A DNA stretch of 64,000 nucleotides from Actinobacteria bacterium UBA2272 (lineage in GTDB: Bacteria; Actinomycetota; Coriobacteriia; Anaerosomatales; Anaerosomataceae), in contig DDXA01000003.1 of NCBI GenBank assembly GCA_002347725.1, positions 62,001-126,000 of the forward strand, in the 5' to 3' direction. Of this stretch, positions 16,229 through 25,601 are shown piece by piece. Under the pieces are notes generated by a model. That model was not told the DNA's origin and searched no databases. It worked only from the letters and a program-made list of their open reading frames with translations. The translations under genes were made by a program, and so were the position numbers. Position 1 is the first letter of the stretch; each line of letters opens with the position of its first letter.

Positions 16229-17074
16229 ATGGAACGAACGGTATGCGTGGTCACGGACTCGACATCGGACATCCCGCGCGACGTCGCCGCCGAACTCGGC
16301 ATCTCGATCGTACCGCTGAACGTGAGCATCGATGGCGAGACGTTCTCCGACGGCGACATGTCGCTCTCGGAGTTCTTTCGTCGGATGAACGCCGCTAAGG
16401 AGCTGCCGAAGACCTCGCAGCCCTCGGTCGGGGCGTTCGTCACGGCGTTCGAGCAGGCACTCGAGCACTGTGCCGAGGTCGTATGCGTCACCATCTCCAA
16501 CCGGCTCTCGGGTACGCTCGAGTCGGCCACCGAGGCGGCACGCGTCGTCGGCGAGCGCGTGCACGTGTTCGATACTCTCAACCTGTCATGGGGAGAGGGC
16601 TATCAGGCGGTGGCCGCGGCGCGCGCGGCGGCGGCTGGCGCCACGATCGGCGAGGTCAAGGAGATGCTCGAGGGGCTCCGCGACCGGGTCCACATGGTCG
16701 TGGGGCTCGACACGCTCGAGAACCTTGCGCGCGGTGGCCGCATCGGCCGGGTCTCGGCGCTGGTCGGCGGCATGCTCAATCTCAAGGTGCTGCTCACGGT
16801 AGGTGCCGACGGCGCATTCGAGCCCGTCCATCGGGCCAGAGGCGCCAAGGCGGCGCTCCAGGCAACGATCGACTGGGTCGCGGGGAAGGTCGACGCGACC
16901 CGGGCGGCCGCGTTCGCGGTCCAACACGCCGAATCGCCGGATAAGGCCGCATGGCTCGAGGCGGCCATCCGTGAGCGCTTCAACGTCGCGGAGATGCGCG
17001 TGATCGAGGCGGGAAGCGTGATCTCGACGCACACGGGCACAGGTTGGGGCGTCACGGCGGTGCAGATCGACTGA
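16229..17074 (+). CDS. DegV family fatty-acid-binding protein
   Basis: Two consecutive in-frame ATGs occur at 16226 and 16229; AGGAG at 16217-16221 is better spaced to the second. The protein has about 281 residues. The N-terminal TDSTSDIPRDVAAELGISIV is the DegV signature, with VPLNVSIDGETFSDGD next. The GLDTLENLARGGRIGRVSAL block is the fatty-acid-pocket region, and the end SVISTHTGTGWGVTAVQ is conserved. DegV/FakB proteins present fatty acids to a kinase (FakA); no fakA is seen here. A perfect terminator follows 28 bp later. Confidence 0.92.
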   Translation: MERTVCVVTDSTSDIPRDVAAELGISIVPLNVSIDGETFSDGDMSLSEFFRRMNAAKELPKTSQPSVGAFVTAFEQALEHCAEVVCVTISNRLSGTLESATEAARVVGERVHVFDTLNLSWGEGYQAVAAARAAAAGATIGEVKEMLEGLRDRVHMVVGLDTLENLARGGRIGRVSALVGGMLNLKVLLTVGADGAFEPVHRARGAKAALQATIDWVAGKVDATRAAAFAVQHAESPDKAAWLEAAIRERFNVAEMRVIEAGSVISTHTGTGWGVTAVQID

Positions 17075-17102
17075 GGCATCTGTGCGACGAGTCCGAGATA
17101 TG

Positions 17103-17134
17103 GGACGGCCCCGACCTTCAGGTCGGGGCCGTCC
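17103..17134 (+). terminator. Rho-independent-like terminator after degV
   Basis: A perfect 14-bp GC-rich stem (GGACGGCCCCGACC, 17103-17116, pairing with 17121-17134) closes a TTCA loop, followed by GGATTCCTTCCCTT. Confidence 0.85.
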
Positions 17135-17522
17135 GGATTCCTTCCCTTATTACCCCTGAGTCTCAGGCGGCGTTTGTTCGTGGCGTGACCGCCACGCATC
17201 GGGATGCCGGTCGCCGATGATGCCGCAACCGCGGTGGGGCGGATTCCCCGCGTCACCGCATGTTAGGGAAGGGAAACTGTCAAGGTAGTGTAAAACCTAA
17301 CGCCTTCGCCGTGTGAATGCAACTGTCTGGCTACGGCTACGGTGCGGGGGAGCCGTTGACCGACGAGGCGGTGCCGTTGACCTGGAACCAGCGGCTACCG
17401 GCTCGTGTGAGCCGGTAGGATAGGCAGGTGCCATCAGTAGGCACCAACGTACACTCGCACGTGGCTCGCAGCTGCAAGGCCGACGAGCCATAGTCCACTC
17501 ACACGTTGAAAGGAGCGACCGG
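17135..17522 (+). promoter_or_regulatory. Structured non-coding leader upstream of acetyl-CoA synthetase
   Basis: This 388-bp gap holds no convincing gene. It contains a hairpin CGTGGCG/CGCCACG (17179-17196), two direct repeats of GCCGTTGACC exactly 21 bp apart (17352-17361 and 17373-17382), and three consecutive stem-loops. These are CTACCGGCTC/GAGCCGGTAG with loop GTGT (17395-17418), GGTGCC/GGCACC (17427-17445) and TGGCTCG/CGAGCCA (17462-17490). The pattern suggests an operator plus a folded 5' leader. I cannot match it to a known riboswitch. Confidence 0.5.
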
Positions 17523-19514
17523 ATGAGCGAATCCAAGGCGATCGAGTCGTTGTCACAGGAGTATCGCATCGTGCAGCCGCCCGAGTGGGTCAGGGAGCGC
17601 GCACACATCCAGACGATGGAGGAGTACGACGAGCTGTACCGTCGCTCGGTGGAGGACCCGGAGGGGTTCTGGGCCGACATGGCCGAGGAGATGCTTCACT
17701 GGCAGAAGAAGTGGCACACGGTGCTCGAGTACGACTTCGAGAAGCCGTCCATCAAGTGGTTCGAGGGCGGCCAGCTCAATGTGACCTACAACTGTATCGA
17801 CCGGCACCTCAAGGGCTGGCGTCGTAACAAGGCGGCGCTCATCTGGGAGTCCGACGAAGGCCGCACGAAGATGTACACCTACCAGTCGCTCTACTACAAG
17901 GTGTGCAAGTTCGCCAACGTTCTCAAGAAGCACGGCGTGAAGAAAGGCGATCGAGTCGCCCTCTACATGCCGATGATTCCGGAACTCGCCATCGCGATGC
18001 TCGCGTGCGCCCGCATCGGTGCGATCCACTCGGTCGTTTTCGGCGGGTTCTCGTCGGCGGCGCTGCGCGACCGTATCCAGGACTGTGGTGCCACGGCGCT
18101 TATCACTGCCGATGAGGGTATCCGCGGCGGGCGTGTCGTGCCGCTGAAGGCCGAGGCCGATGCGGCGCTGTACGAGTGCCCGACGATCAACACGGTCATC
18201 GTCGTCTCTCGTGCCCGCACACGTGTCGACATGGAGCCGGGCCGCGACTTCTGGTACCACGAAGAGGTCCGTGCCGACGATATCAAACAGCACTGCGATA
18301 TCGAGTGGATGGATGCCGAGGATCCCCTGTTCATCCTCTATACGTCAGGTTCGACCGGTAAGCCGAAGGGCGTACTGCACACGACGGCCGGCTATCTGCT
18401 GTATGCGGCCACGACGTTCCGGTACGTGTTCGACTACCACGACGAGGACGTGTTCTGGTGTACGGCTGACATCGGCTGGGTCACCGGTCACACCTACATC
18501 GTCTACGGACCGTTGGCAGTCGGCGCCACGTCGCTCATGTTCGAGGGTATCCCGACGTATCCTGACGCCGGGCGCTTCTGGGAGATCGTCGAGAAGCATG
18601 GCGTGAACCAGTTCTACACCGCACCAACCGCTATCCGCGCACTCATGAAGTCGGGCGAGGCGTGGCCGGCGAAGTACGATCTGTCCACGCTGCGAGTACT
18701 CGGCACCGTCGGCGAACCGATCAACCCAGAGGCATGGATGTGGTACTACAAGCACATCGGTCATGAGAACGTGCCGATCGTCGACACGTACTGGCAGACT
18801 GAGACCGGCGGTCACATGATCACGAACCTGCCGGGAGTCACGCCGATGAAGCCGGGTTCGGCGACCAAGCCCTTCTTCGGCATCGAGCCGGAGATCCTCA
18901 ACGAGGACGGCACCCCCACGCCGCAGGGCAGTGGCGGGCGGCTGTGCATCAACAAGCCGTGGCCGGGGATGATGCGCGGCACCTGGGGAGACCCGGCCAA
19001 CGAACTCATGAAGAATGTCTACTTCACCGCGTTCCCGGGCCGGTACTTCACCGGTGACGGCGCCCGCCAGGACGACGACGGCTTCTACTGGCTGCTCGGC
19101 CGCGTCGATGACGTCATCAACGTCTCCGGTCACCGCATGGGCACCGCCGAGGTGGAGAGCGCGCTCGTGAGCCATCCGCTTGTCGCTGAGGCCGCCGTCG
19201 TCGGCTATCCGCACGAGATCAAGGGCGAGGGCATCTACGCCTACGTCATCTTGAAGACCGGCCTCGACATCCCCGACAGCATGGAGAGCATCCTCCGCGG
19301 TCATGTCCGCGAGGAGATCGGCCCGATCGCCAGCCCCGACTTCGTGCACATCGTGCCCGAGTTGCCGAAGACCCGCTCGGGCAAGATCATGCGCCGAATC
19401 CTGCGCAAGATCGCGGCGGGCGAGCGCGAGATGGAGGCTCTCGGCGACATCTCGACGCTCGCCGATCCCTCGATCGTCCGGATCATCGTGGACTCCGCGC
19501 CGCACACGACTTAG
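17523..19514 (+). CDS. acs: Acetyl-CoA synthetase (AMP-forming)
   Basis: The ATG at 17523 follows GAAAGGAG. The 663-residue protein has the family's usual length and order. An N-terminal cap (WADMAEEMLHWQKKW) precedes the ATP-binding loop YTSGSTGKPKG, DTYWQTETGGHMIT, and the hinge region GYWLLGR-like FYWLLGRVDDVINVSGHRMG. The C-terminal catalytic lysine is in PKTRSGKIMRR (about Lys621), the residue acetylated to control this enzyme in other bacteria. It converts acetate, ATP and CoA to acetyl-CoA in the cytoplasm. It is monocistronic, framed by a long leader and a terminator. Confidence 0.96.
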   Translation: MSESKAIESLSQEYRIVQPPEWVRERAHIQTMEEYDELYRRSVEDPEGFWADMAEEMLHWQKKWHTVLEYDFEKPSIKWFEGGQLNVTYNCIDRHLKGWRRNKAALIWESDEGRTKMYTYQSLYYKVCKFANVLKKHGVKKGDRVALYMPMIPELAIAMLACARIGAIHSVVFGGFSSAALRDRIQDCGATALITADEGIRGGRVVPLKAEADAALYECPTINTVIVVSRARTRVDMEPGRDFWYHEEVRADDIKQHCDIEWMDAEDPLFILYTSGSTGKPKGVLHTTAGYLLYAATTFRYVFDYHDEDVFWCTADIGWVTGHTYIVYGPLAVGATSLMFEGIPTYPDAGRFWEIVEKHGVNQFYTAPTAIRALMKSGEAWPAKYDLSTLRVLGTVGEPINPEAWMWYYKHIGHENVPIVDTYWQTETGGHMITNLPGVTPMKPGSATKPFFGIEPEILNEDGTPTPQGSGGRLCINKPWPGMMRGTWGDPANELMKNVYFTAFPGRYFTGDGARQDDDGFYWLLGRVDDVINVSGHRMGTAEVESALVSHPLVAEAAVVGYPHEIKGEGIYAYVILKTGLDIPDSMESILRGHVREEIGPIASPDFVHIVPELPKTRSGKIMRRILRKIAAGEREMEALGDISTLADPSIVRIIVDSAPHTT

Positions 19515-19537
19515 CGCGCGATCAGAGAGCACCGAGC

Positions 19538-19569
19538 AGCGGGCCCCGTGCGCATGCGCGGGGCCCGCT
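19538..19569 (+). terminator. Terminator-like hairpin after acs
   Basis: AGCGGGCCCCG (19538-19548) pairs perfectly with CGGGGCCCGCT (19559-19569), 24 bp after the acs stop. No T-tract follows. Confidence 0.65.
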
Positions 19570-19639
19570 AGCGTACCCGGCGTGGTAGTATGCACTTCGT
19601 TCACGATTCCAGCACCCCGAAGCGGAGGACGAGCCCCCT

Positions 19640-20710
19640 ATGGCGTACAACGACCTGTTCCTGCGTGCCGCCCGTCGCGAGGTCACCGAGAGCACCCCGG
19701 TGTGGATGATGCGGCAGGCCGGCCGGTACATGGCCGAGTACCGCGAGATCCGCGCGAAGCACGGCTTCCTGGAGATGTGCCGGACGCCCGAGCTGGCTGT
19801 CGAGGTCACCATGCAGCCGGTCGATCTTGTCGGCGTGGACGCCGCGATCCTGTTCAGTGACATCCTCGTGGTCTTTCCCGGCATGGGTCTGGACCTCGAG
19901 TTCGCCAAAGGCGAGGGACCGGTCATCCACAACCCGGTCCGCACTGCCGCCGACGTGCGCAAGCTCCGGCTCTCCGACCCGCTCGGCGATACCGGTTACG
20001 TCATGGACACCATCAAGATCCTGCGCGGCGAGCTTGAGAACAAGGTACCGCTCATCGGTTTCGGTGGTGCGCCGTTCACGCTCGCGAGTTACATGATCGA
20101 GGGCCACGGGACGCGTGACTACGAGTACACCAAGGCGCTCATGTGGGGTGAGCCGCAGGTCTGGGACGAACTTATGAGCAAGATCACGGACACGGTGATC
20201 GCGTACCTCTCGGCGCAGATCGACGCGGGTGCCCAGACGATACAGGTCTTCGACAGCTGGGTCGGCTACGTGGCACCACGTGACTACGAGCGCTCGGTGC
20301 TGCCGTACACGAAGCGCGTGATCGAGGCGCTCACCGAGCACGGTAAGAAGGTCGTGCCGGAAGGCGTGCCGATCATCCACTTCCCCAACGGCGCGACGTC
20401 GATGCTCGACCTCGCGCAGCAGGCGGGCGGCGACGTGCTCGGCGTGGACTGGCGTCTCGAAATGAAGCACGTGGTCGAGCAGGTCGACGAGCGCTTCGCC
20501 ATCCAGGGCAACATCGACCCGGTCGCACTCTTCGCGCCGGACGACGAGCTCGAGCGAATGGTCGTCGAGATCCTCGAGGCAGTAGGCACCCGACCGGGCC
20601 ACATCTTCAATCTCGGCCACGGAATCCATAAGACGAGCGACCCGGAGAAGGCGCGGACCATGATCCGCTACGTGCACGAGCACAGCGAGCGTATCCGCTC
20701 GGTTTCGTAG
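19640..20710 (+). CDS. hemE: Uroporphyrinogen decarboxylase
   Basis: HemE removes four acetate carboxyls from uroporphyrinogen III to give coproporphyrinogen III. The 356-residue protein starts MAYNDLFLRAARREV and carries the signature TPVWMMRQAGRYMAEYRE at residues 19-36 with the substrate-binding arginines. ILFSDILVVFPGMGLDLEF and GFGGAPFTLASYMIEG are further diagnostic blocks. FDSWVGYVAPRDYE and NLGHGIHKTSDPEKA close the active site. It opens the hemE-hemH-hemG-hemG run; the hemH ATG immediately follows its stop. Confidence 0.97.
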   Translation: MAYNDLFLRAARREVTESTPVWMMRQAGRYMAEYREIRAKHGFLEMCRTPELAVEVTMQPVDLVGVDAAILFSDILVVFPGMGLDLEFAKGEGPVIHNPVRTAADVRKLRLSDPLGDTGYVMDTIKILRGELENKVPLIGFGGAPFTLASYMIEGHGTRDYEYTKALMWGEPQVWDELMSKITDTVIAYLSAQIDAGAQTIQVFDSWVGYVAPRDYERSVLPYTKRVIEALTEHGKKVVPEGVPIIHFPNGATSMLDLAQQAGGDVLGVDWRLEMKHVVEQVDERFAIQGNIDPVALFAPDDELERMVVEILEAVGTRPGHIFNLGHGIHKTSDPEKARTMIRYVHEHSERIRSVS

Positions 20711-21688
20711 ATGCCGCGCACCGGAGTCCTCATCACGGGGTTCGGCGGGCCGGACTCGCTTAACGCGGTCGCGCCGTTCATGTGCAACCTCATGGGCCGG
20801 GAGCCTGCCCCCGAACTCGTCGCACGCGTGTGCGCGCGATACGAAGCGATCGGTGGCTCGTCTCCGCTCGTCCGCATCGCCGGCGAGCTTGCCGATGGCG
20901 TATCGGCAGCGTTCATCGAGGCTGGTGAGCCGATGCCCGTCGAGGTCGGGATGCGCTACTGGGAACCGTATGTCGAGGACGGGATCGCGCGGCTGACGGC
21001 ATCGGGCGTTCAGCGCATCGTGACCGTGGCGCTCTCGGCGTACGAGACGAAGGTCACGCACGGGGAGTATCGCGCTGCTGTCGATCGTGCGCTCGCCGCG
21101 CGTCCGGGCGTAACCGCCGTGGAGGCGCCGCTGCTCTCGGCGCTGCCGGTGTTCACCGAGTTGCACGCCGAGGCCGCCGTCCGCGCGCTCGCGGCATTGA
21201 ACGCACCCGACGCACCTGTGATCTTCTCGGCGCACAGCCTGCCCGAGGCCGACGTGGCCGATGATGACGCTTACGTTCGCGGACTCGAGGAGTGCGCCGA
21301 GCGCGTGGCCGGAGCGCTCGGACTTCACGTGGGAGCCCCGGACACGGCGGTGTTCCCCGGCGTCGTCGCGTATGGATCTGCGGCAGGACCGCGCCCGTGG
21401 CTCGTTGCGTATCAGTCGAAGGGTGCTCGTGGCGGGGAGTGGCTCGGCCCCGACATTGACGACGTGATCGGCGCCATCGGGGCTGCGGGAAACGGCGGCG
21501 TGCTCGTCGTGCCGCTGGGATTTGCGACTGACCACATGGAGACCCTCTACGACCTCGACATAGTGGCACGGGCCAGGGCGGATGCGGCTGCGGTCGCGTT
21601 CGCGCGCTCGGATGTACCCAACGCGGACCCACGGTTCGCCGCCGCCATCGCTGCGGCGATCAGAGAGGTTCTTGGCACGACGCGGTAG
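20711..21688 (+). CDS. hemH: Ferrochelatase (probably coproporphyrin III ferrochelatase)
   Basis: The 325-residue protein inserts Fe2+ into a porphyrin. It starts MPRTGVLITGFGGPDSLNAV and has the metal-binding histidine in VIFSAHSLPEADV. The second active-site acid lies in VVPLGFATDHMETLYDLDI, and YQSKGARGGEWLGPDIDDVI is the usual preceding block. In actinobacteria and firmicutes this enzyme acts on coproporphyrin III (CpfC) before coproheme decarboxylation; hemE and hemG neighbours fit that route. The decarboxylase HemQ/ChdC is not in this window. The ATG abuts the hemE stop. Confidence 0.93.
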   Translation: MPRTGVLITGFGGPDSLNAVAPFMCNLMGREPAPELVARVCARYEAIGGSSPLVRIAGELADGVSAAFIEAGEPMPVEVGMRYWEPYVEDGIARLTASGVQRIVTVALSAYETKVTHGEYRAAVDRALAARPGVTAVEAPLLSALPVFTELHAEAAVRALAALNAPDAPVIFSAHSLPEADVADDDAYVRGLEECAERVAGALGLHVGAPDTAVFPGVVAYGSAAGPRPWLVAYQSKGARGGEWLGPDIDDVIGAIGAAGNGGVLVVPLGFATDHMETLYDLDIVARARADAAAVAFARSDVPNADPRFAAAIAAAIREVLGTTR

Positions 21689-21764
21689 GGGACGATGACG
21701 CGGGAGCTCCGGCAGGCGACCGCTCGTGGATGCAGAAACGCGAGCTTGAAGGAGTGCTGTCAGG

Positions 21765-23270
21765 ATGCGGGTCATCATCATCGGTGGCGGGATAGCGGGA
21801 CTCGGCGCGGCGTACAAAGTGAGGCGCGCGGCCGATGTCGGCCATGACGTGAGCTTCTCCCTCGTCGAGCGTGACGACAGGCTCGGCGGCAAGATATGGA
21901 CCGACATCTCGCCCGATCCGGACGGCGGGCGCTACATCGCCGATGGCGGGAGCGATTCGTTCCTCACCGACAAGACGGCGGTGCACCGGGTGGCGAAGCT
22001 CCTCGGAGTGTTTGACGAGGAGTGCGGCACGATCGAGGAGAACAAGAGGACGTTCATCGTCAAGGATGGGCGTCTTGTCGAGATGCCCGACGGCATGATG
22101 ATGTTCGCGCCCACCAAGCTGCTGCCGCTTGCCACCTCCAAACTCTACTCGTGGCCCGCCAAGTTCCGTATGGCGTTCGACCTCGTGCTGCCGCGGAAGG
22201 TGCGATGGGCCGAAGGGGAGACCGCGCAGGACCACGACGAGACGCTCGAGAGTCTCGTCGTGCGGCGTCTCGGGCGCGAGGCACTCGACCGGCTCGCCGA
22301 GCCACTCTCGGCGGGCGTGAACGGAGACGAGGCCTCCGAGATGTCGGTCGCCGGACGTTATCCGATGCTTCTCGAGATGGAACAGAAGCACGGTTCCCTT
22401 GTCCGTGGCTTCCTGGCGCAGCGCACGCGAGTCGAGGAGATGAAGAAGAAGTATCCCCCTAAGCCGGGGGCGAAGCGCCGGACGTTCTTCTCGTCGTTCA
22501 ACGAGGGTCTGCAGTTCATCTGCGACCGAATGGCCGATGCCGCCGGACGTGAGCACATCCGAACCGGTGTGGGCGCGACCGCGATCGAGCGTTCGGGGGA
22601 GGGCTGGCGTGTGACCCTTTCGACCGGTGAGGTGCTCGACGGCGATGCGGTGATCGTGGCGACCGAGGTCTGGGCGGCCGCGGAGCTCCTCAGAGCGACC
22701 GACGGCGCTATCGCCGATCTGCTCGCTACCATCCCGTCGTCGTCGTGCGCGACCGCGCTCCTGGCGTTCGACGAGTCCGACTGTCCGTTCGACAAGCGCT
22801 GGCACGGCATCCTCACACCGGCCGTGGAACGCCGGCCGCTCACGGGTGTCTCGCTCACGAGCTCCAAATGGCCGGATCGTGCGCCGGAAGGACGGGTTCT
22901 CCTCCGCGGGTTCCTCGGCGGACCGCGCGATCAGGCTGTGCTCGAGCAAGGCGACGAGGCGCTCCTCGAACTCGCGCGTACGCAGATGGTGGAGCTCATC
23001 GGCATCGCGTCTGATGCCAGGCCGCGTTACGCGAGACTCTTTCGCTGGGAGAAGGGCATGCCGCAGTACACGCTCGGCCATCTCGATCGCGTGGACGAGA
23101 TCGAGCGTCTTGAGACCGGCGTGCGAGGCCTGGCGCTTGCGGGCAACGCGTATCGGGGCGTGGGTGTTCCCAACGCGCTCGAGAGCGGGGAGCGCGCGGT
23201 GACCAAGGTGCTCGCCGAGGCAGGCATCATACTGTCCGAAGATGCGACCGAGGAGAGGCGGGTCTACTAG
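21765..23270 (+). CDS. hemG: Coproporphyrinogen/protoporphyrinogen oxidase, copy 1
   Basis: This 501-residue FAD enzyme begins with the dinucleotide-binding motif VIIIGGGIAGLGAAYK and the FAD-contact block ERDDRLGGKIWTD. PDGGRYIADGGSDSFL and WPAKFRMAFDLVLPR are typical of the HemY/CgoX family, as is the C-terminal PQYTLGHLDRVDEIE with ALAGNAYRGVGVPNALESG. It oxidises (copro)porphyrinogen by six electrons. A 76-bp gap with GAAGGAG separates it from hemH. A close paralogue follows after 2 bp. Confidence 0.92.
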   Translation: MRVIIIGGGIAGLGAAYKVRRAADVGHDVSFSLVERDDRLGGKIWTDISPDPDGGRYIADGGSDSFLTDKTAVHRVAKLLGVFDEECGTIEENKRTFIVKDGRLVEMPDGMMMFAPTKLLPLATSKLYSWPAKFRMAFDLVLPRKVRWAEGETAQDHDETLESLVVRRLGREALDRLAEPLSAGVNGDEASEMSVAGRYPMLLEMEQKHGSLVRGFLAQRTRVEEMKKKYPPKPGAKRRTFFSSFNEGLQFICDRMADAAGREHIRTGVGATAIERSGEGWRVTLSTGEVLDGDAVIVATEVWAAAELLRATDGAIADLLATIPSSSCATALLAFDESDCPFDKRWHGILTPAVERRPLTGVSLTSSKWPDRAPEGRVLLRGFLGGPRDQAVLEQGDEALLELARTQMVELIGIASDARPRYARLFRWEKGMPQYTLGHLDRVDEIERLETGVRGLALAGNAYRGVGVPNALESGERAVTKVLAEAGIILSEDATEERRVY

Positions 23271-23272
23271 CC

Positions 23273-24781
23273 GTGAAGAAGATCATCATCATCGGCGGCG
23301 GCGTTGCCGGGCTCGGCGCAGCATACAAAGTCAGGCGCGCGGCGGCGGCCGGTCACGACGTGGACTGCGTGCTCGTCGAACGCAACGACCGCCTTGGCGG
23401 CAAGCTCGCAACCGATATCGTCACCGATCCCGATGGCGGCGAGTACATCGTCGACGGTGGAAGCGACGCATTCGTCTCCACCAAGCCGGCTGTCGCGCGC
23501 ATCGCGCGTATGCTCGGTATGGGCGACGCGATGGTGCCCGCCCGCGAGGAGAACAAGAAGACGCTCATCGTGAGGGGCGGCAGCCTGGTCGAGCTCCCCG
23601 ACGGCATCATGATGTTCGCGCCCACCAAACTCGTCCCGCTTGCCACGACGCGCCTGTATTCGTGGCCGGCCAAGTTCCGCATGGCTCTCGATCTGGTGCT
23701 GCCGCGCACGGTCCGCTGGGCCGAGGGCGAGACCGCACAGGATCACGACGAGACGCTCGAGCACTTCGTGGTGCGGCGCATGGGTCGCGAGTCGCTCGAC
23801 CGGCTGGCCGAGCCGCTCGTCGGCGGCGTTCACGCCTCGGATCCTCGCGAGATGTCGCTTGCGGCGACCTTCCCGAACTTCCTCGAGATGGAGCAGGAGT
23901 TCGGCTCGCTCATCCGCGGCTTCCTGGCCGAGCGCAAGAAGCGCGAAGCGATGCGCAAGAAGCATCCGCCCAAGCCCGGCGCCAAGCCGTGGGCGTTCTT
24001 CAACACCTTCTATCGCGGCATGCAGCAGCTCACCGACGGCATGGCCGAGGCGGTCGGGCGCGAACGCATCATCGTCGGCGCGTCCGTCACGGCGATAGCC
24101 CGCGACGGTGACGCCTGGCGCGTGACGCTCGATGACGGTCGTACACTCGCCGGCGACGCGGTGATCGTCGCCACCGAGGCGTGGGCGGCCGAGCCGCTCG
24201 CGCGCCAGGTGGATGGCGCTATCGCCGATCTGCTCGCCGCGATACCGTGTTCATCGTCTGCGACCGTGCCGATGGCGTTTCGCAGCGCAGACTTCCCGGC
24301 CGACACGAAGTGGTTCGGCATCCTCTCGCCGATCGTGGAGAACCGTCCGCTGTTGGCGGTCACGCTTTCGTCTTCCAAGTGGCCCGATCGCGCGCCTGAT
24401 GGTCGCGTGCTGCTGCGGGGTTTCATCGGGGGCCCGCGCAACCAGCATCTACTCGAGGCCAGCGATGAGGAGATCATCGAGACGATCCGTGCGCAGATCG
24501 TCGATCTTCTCGGTATGGGACCGGACGTTCAGCCCGTGTTTGCGAGCGTCTACCGATGGGCCGGCGGCATGCCGCAGTACACGCTCGGCCATCTCGATCG
24601 CGTCGACGAGATCGAACGGCTGAGCGCAGGTGTGCGGGCGTTCGCGCTCGCGGGTGGCGCCTATCGCGGGGTGGGTATCCCCAACTGCATAGAGAGCGGC
24701 GAGCGGGCGGTCACCAAGGTGCTCGGCGACCTCGGCGTCACGTACGAAGAGGACACGGCGCCGAGGAGACCAGGTCAGTAG
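23273..24781 (+). CDS. Coproporphyrinogen/protoporphyrinogen oxidase, copy 2 (tandem paralogue)
   Basis: The GTG at 23273 lies 2 bp after copy 1, and the 502-residue product aligns with copy 1 along its whole length, with well over half of residues identical by eye. The FAD motifs (IIIIGGGVAGLGAAYK, ERNDRLGGKLATD) and the C-terminal PQYTLGHLDRVDEIE/ALAGGAYRGVGIPN blocks are intact. Differences cluster in the middle, for example LVGGVHASDPREMSLAA against LSAGVNGDEASEMSVAG, which would line the substrate side. It is either a redundant oxidase, an enzyme with another acceptor or substrate, or half of a heterodimer. The family is certain; the division of labour is not. Confidence 0.88.
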   Translation: MKKIIIIGGGVAGLGAAYKVRRAAAAGHDVDCVLVERNDRLGGKLATDIVTDPDGGEYIVDGGSDAFVSTKPAVARIARMLGMGDAMVPAREENKKTLIVRGGSLVELPDGIMMFAPTKLVPLATTRLYSWPAKFRMALDLVLPRTVRWAEGETAQDHDETLEHFVVRRMGRESLDRLAEPLVGGVHASDPREMSLAATFPNFLEMEQEFGSLIRGFLAERKKREAMRKKHPPKPGAKPWAFFNTFYRGMQQLTDGMAEAVGRERIIVGASVTAIARDGDAWRVTLDDGRTLAGDAVIVATEAWAAEPLARQVDGAIADLLAAIPCSSSATVPMAFRSADFPADTKWFGILSPIVENRPLLAVTLSSSKWPDRAPDGRVLLRGFIGGPRNQHLLEASDEEIIETIRAQIVDLLGMGPDVQPVFASVYRWAGGMPQYTLGHLDRVDEIERLSAGVRAFALAGGAYRGVGIPNCIESGERAVTKVLGDLGVTYEEDTAPRRPGQ

Positions 24782-24791
24782 GGCGCAGCCG

Positions 24792-25601
24792 TCATCGGCC
24801 GTCGGCCTGCCGGATCGCGTCGAGCATGACGGCGTGCAGCGCGGGGTTCGCCGCTACGATGTCGCGGGTTCTGACCGACCATGGCCGTCCGTCGAAGTCG
24901 CTCGCCACGCCGCCTGACTCGGCCACGATGAGCACGCCCGCCGCCATGTCCCAGGGCTGCAGGGACGTCTCCCAGAAGCCGTCGACTCGTCGTGCGGCCA
25001 CGTGGCACAGATCCACGGCGGCCGAGCCGTCACGGCGGACATCGTGTGAGGGGCGCAGCAGGCGCTCGAAGATCCGCAGCTGGCGGTCGAGTCCGGCGCC
25101 GCGGTCGTAGGGGAATCCGGTGGCGAGCAGCGCGCTCTCTATCGTGGCCGCACCGTGGCAGGTAAGCGGCGACCCGTTGCAGGTCGCACCGGCGCCGAGT
25201 CCTGCCGAGCACAGTTCGTCTGCCGGGACGTTATAGACGGCCCCGGCGACCGGCGTCCCGTCGCGCAGGCACGCGACGCTCACGGACCAGCACGGATACC
25301 CGTGCACGAACGAGGTGGTCCCGTCGAGGGGGTCGATCACCCAGACCTCACTGTCGCCGAGTGTGCCGACTGCGACCCCGGCGCGTTCGCAGACCTCTGG
25401 CTCTTCCACCACGAAGTGCGCGCCATCCAGCCGCTCGGCTACCGCGCGGACGACCGCGATGCCCGCCGCGACGTCCGCTGCGCTCACCAGGTCGGCCGAG
25501 CCGGACTTGGTGCGTACGCCGGTCACGTGGCCGATATGCTTGAGCAGCACGGTCGCTCCCGCGCGTGCTGCGGTCTCGGCTACGCTTCTGAGGTCGTGCA
25601 T
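24792..25601 (-). CDS. Inositol monophosphatase family phosphatase
   Basis: The 269-residue protein has the metal-binding motif VWVIDPLDGTTSFVHGYP and the second signature PWDMAAGVLIVAESGG. An acidic pair in HFVVEEPE takes the place of the usual GEE. Family members dephosphorylate inositol-1-phosphate, histidinol phosphate, fructose-1,6-bisphosphate or PAP with Mg2+. Substrate cannot be assigned from the motifs. It is read toward the hemG copy, whose stop is only 10 bp from its own, and is divergent from transketolase. Confidence 0.9.
   Translation of the reverse strand: MHDLRSVAETAARAGATVLLKHIGHVTGVRTKSGSADLVSAADVAAGIAVVRAVAERLDGAHFVVEEPEVCERAGVAVGTLGDSEVWVIDPLDGTTSFVHGYPCWSVSVACLRDGTPVAGAVYNVPADELCSAGLGAGATCNGSPLTCHGAATIESALLATGFPYDRGAGLDRQLRIFERLLRPSHDVRRDGSAAVDLCHVAARRVDGFWETSLQPWDMAAGVLIVAESGGVASDFDGRPWSVRTRDIVAANPALHAVMLDAIRQADGR

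Noticed and set aside
17103..17134. GC-rich hairpin considered as part of the acs leader
   Set aside because: It lies 28 bp after degV and about 390 bp before acs, with a pyrimidine-rich tail, so it fits a terminator better.
19601..21907. Very long open frame (768 codons) on the minus strand
   Set aside because: It lies antisense to hemE and hemH, has no family resemblance and an Arg/His-rich composition typical of shadow frames in high-GC DNA.
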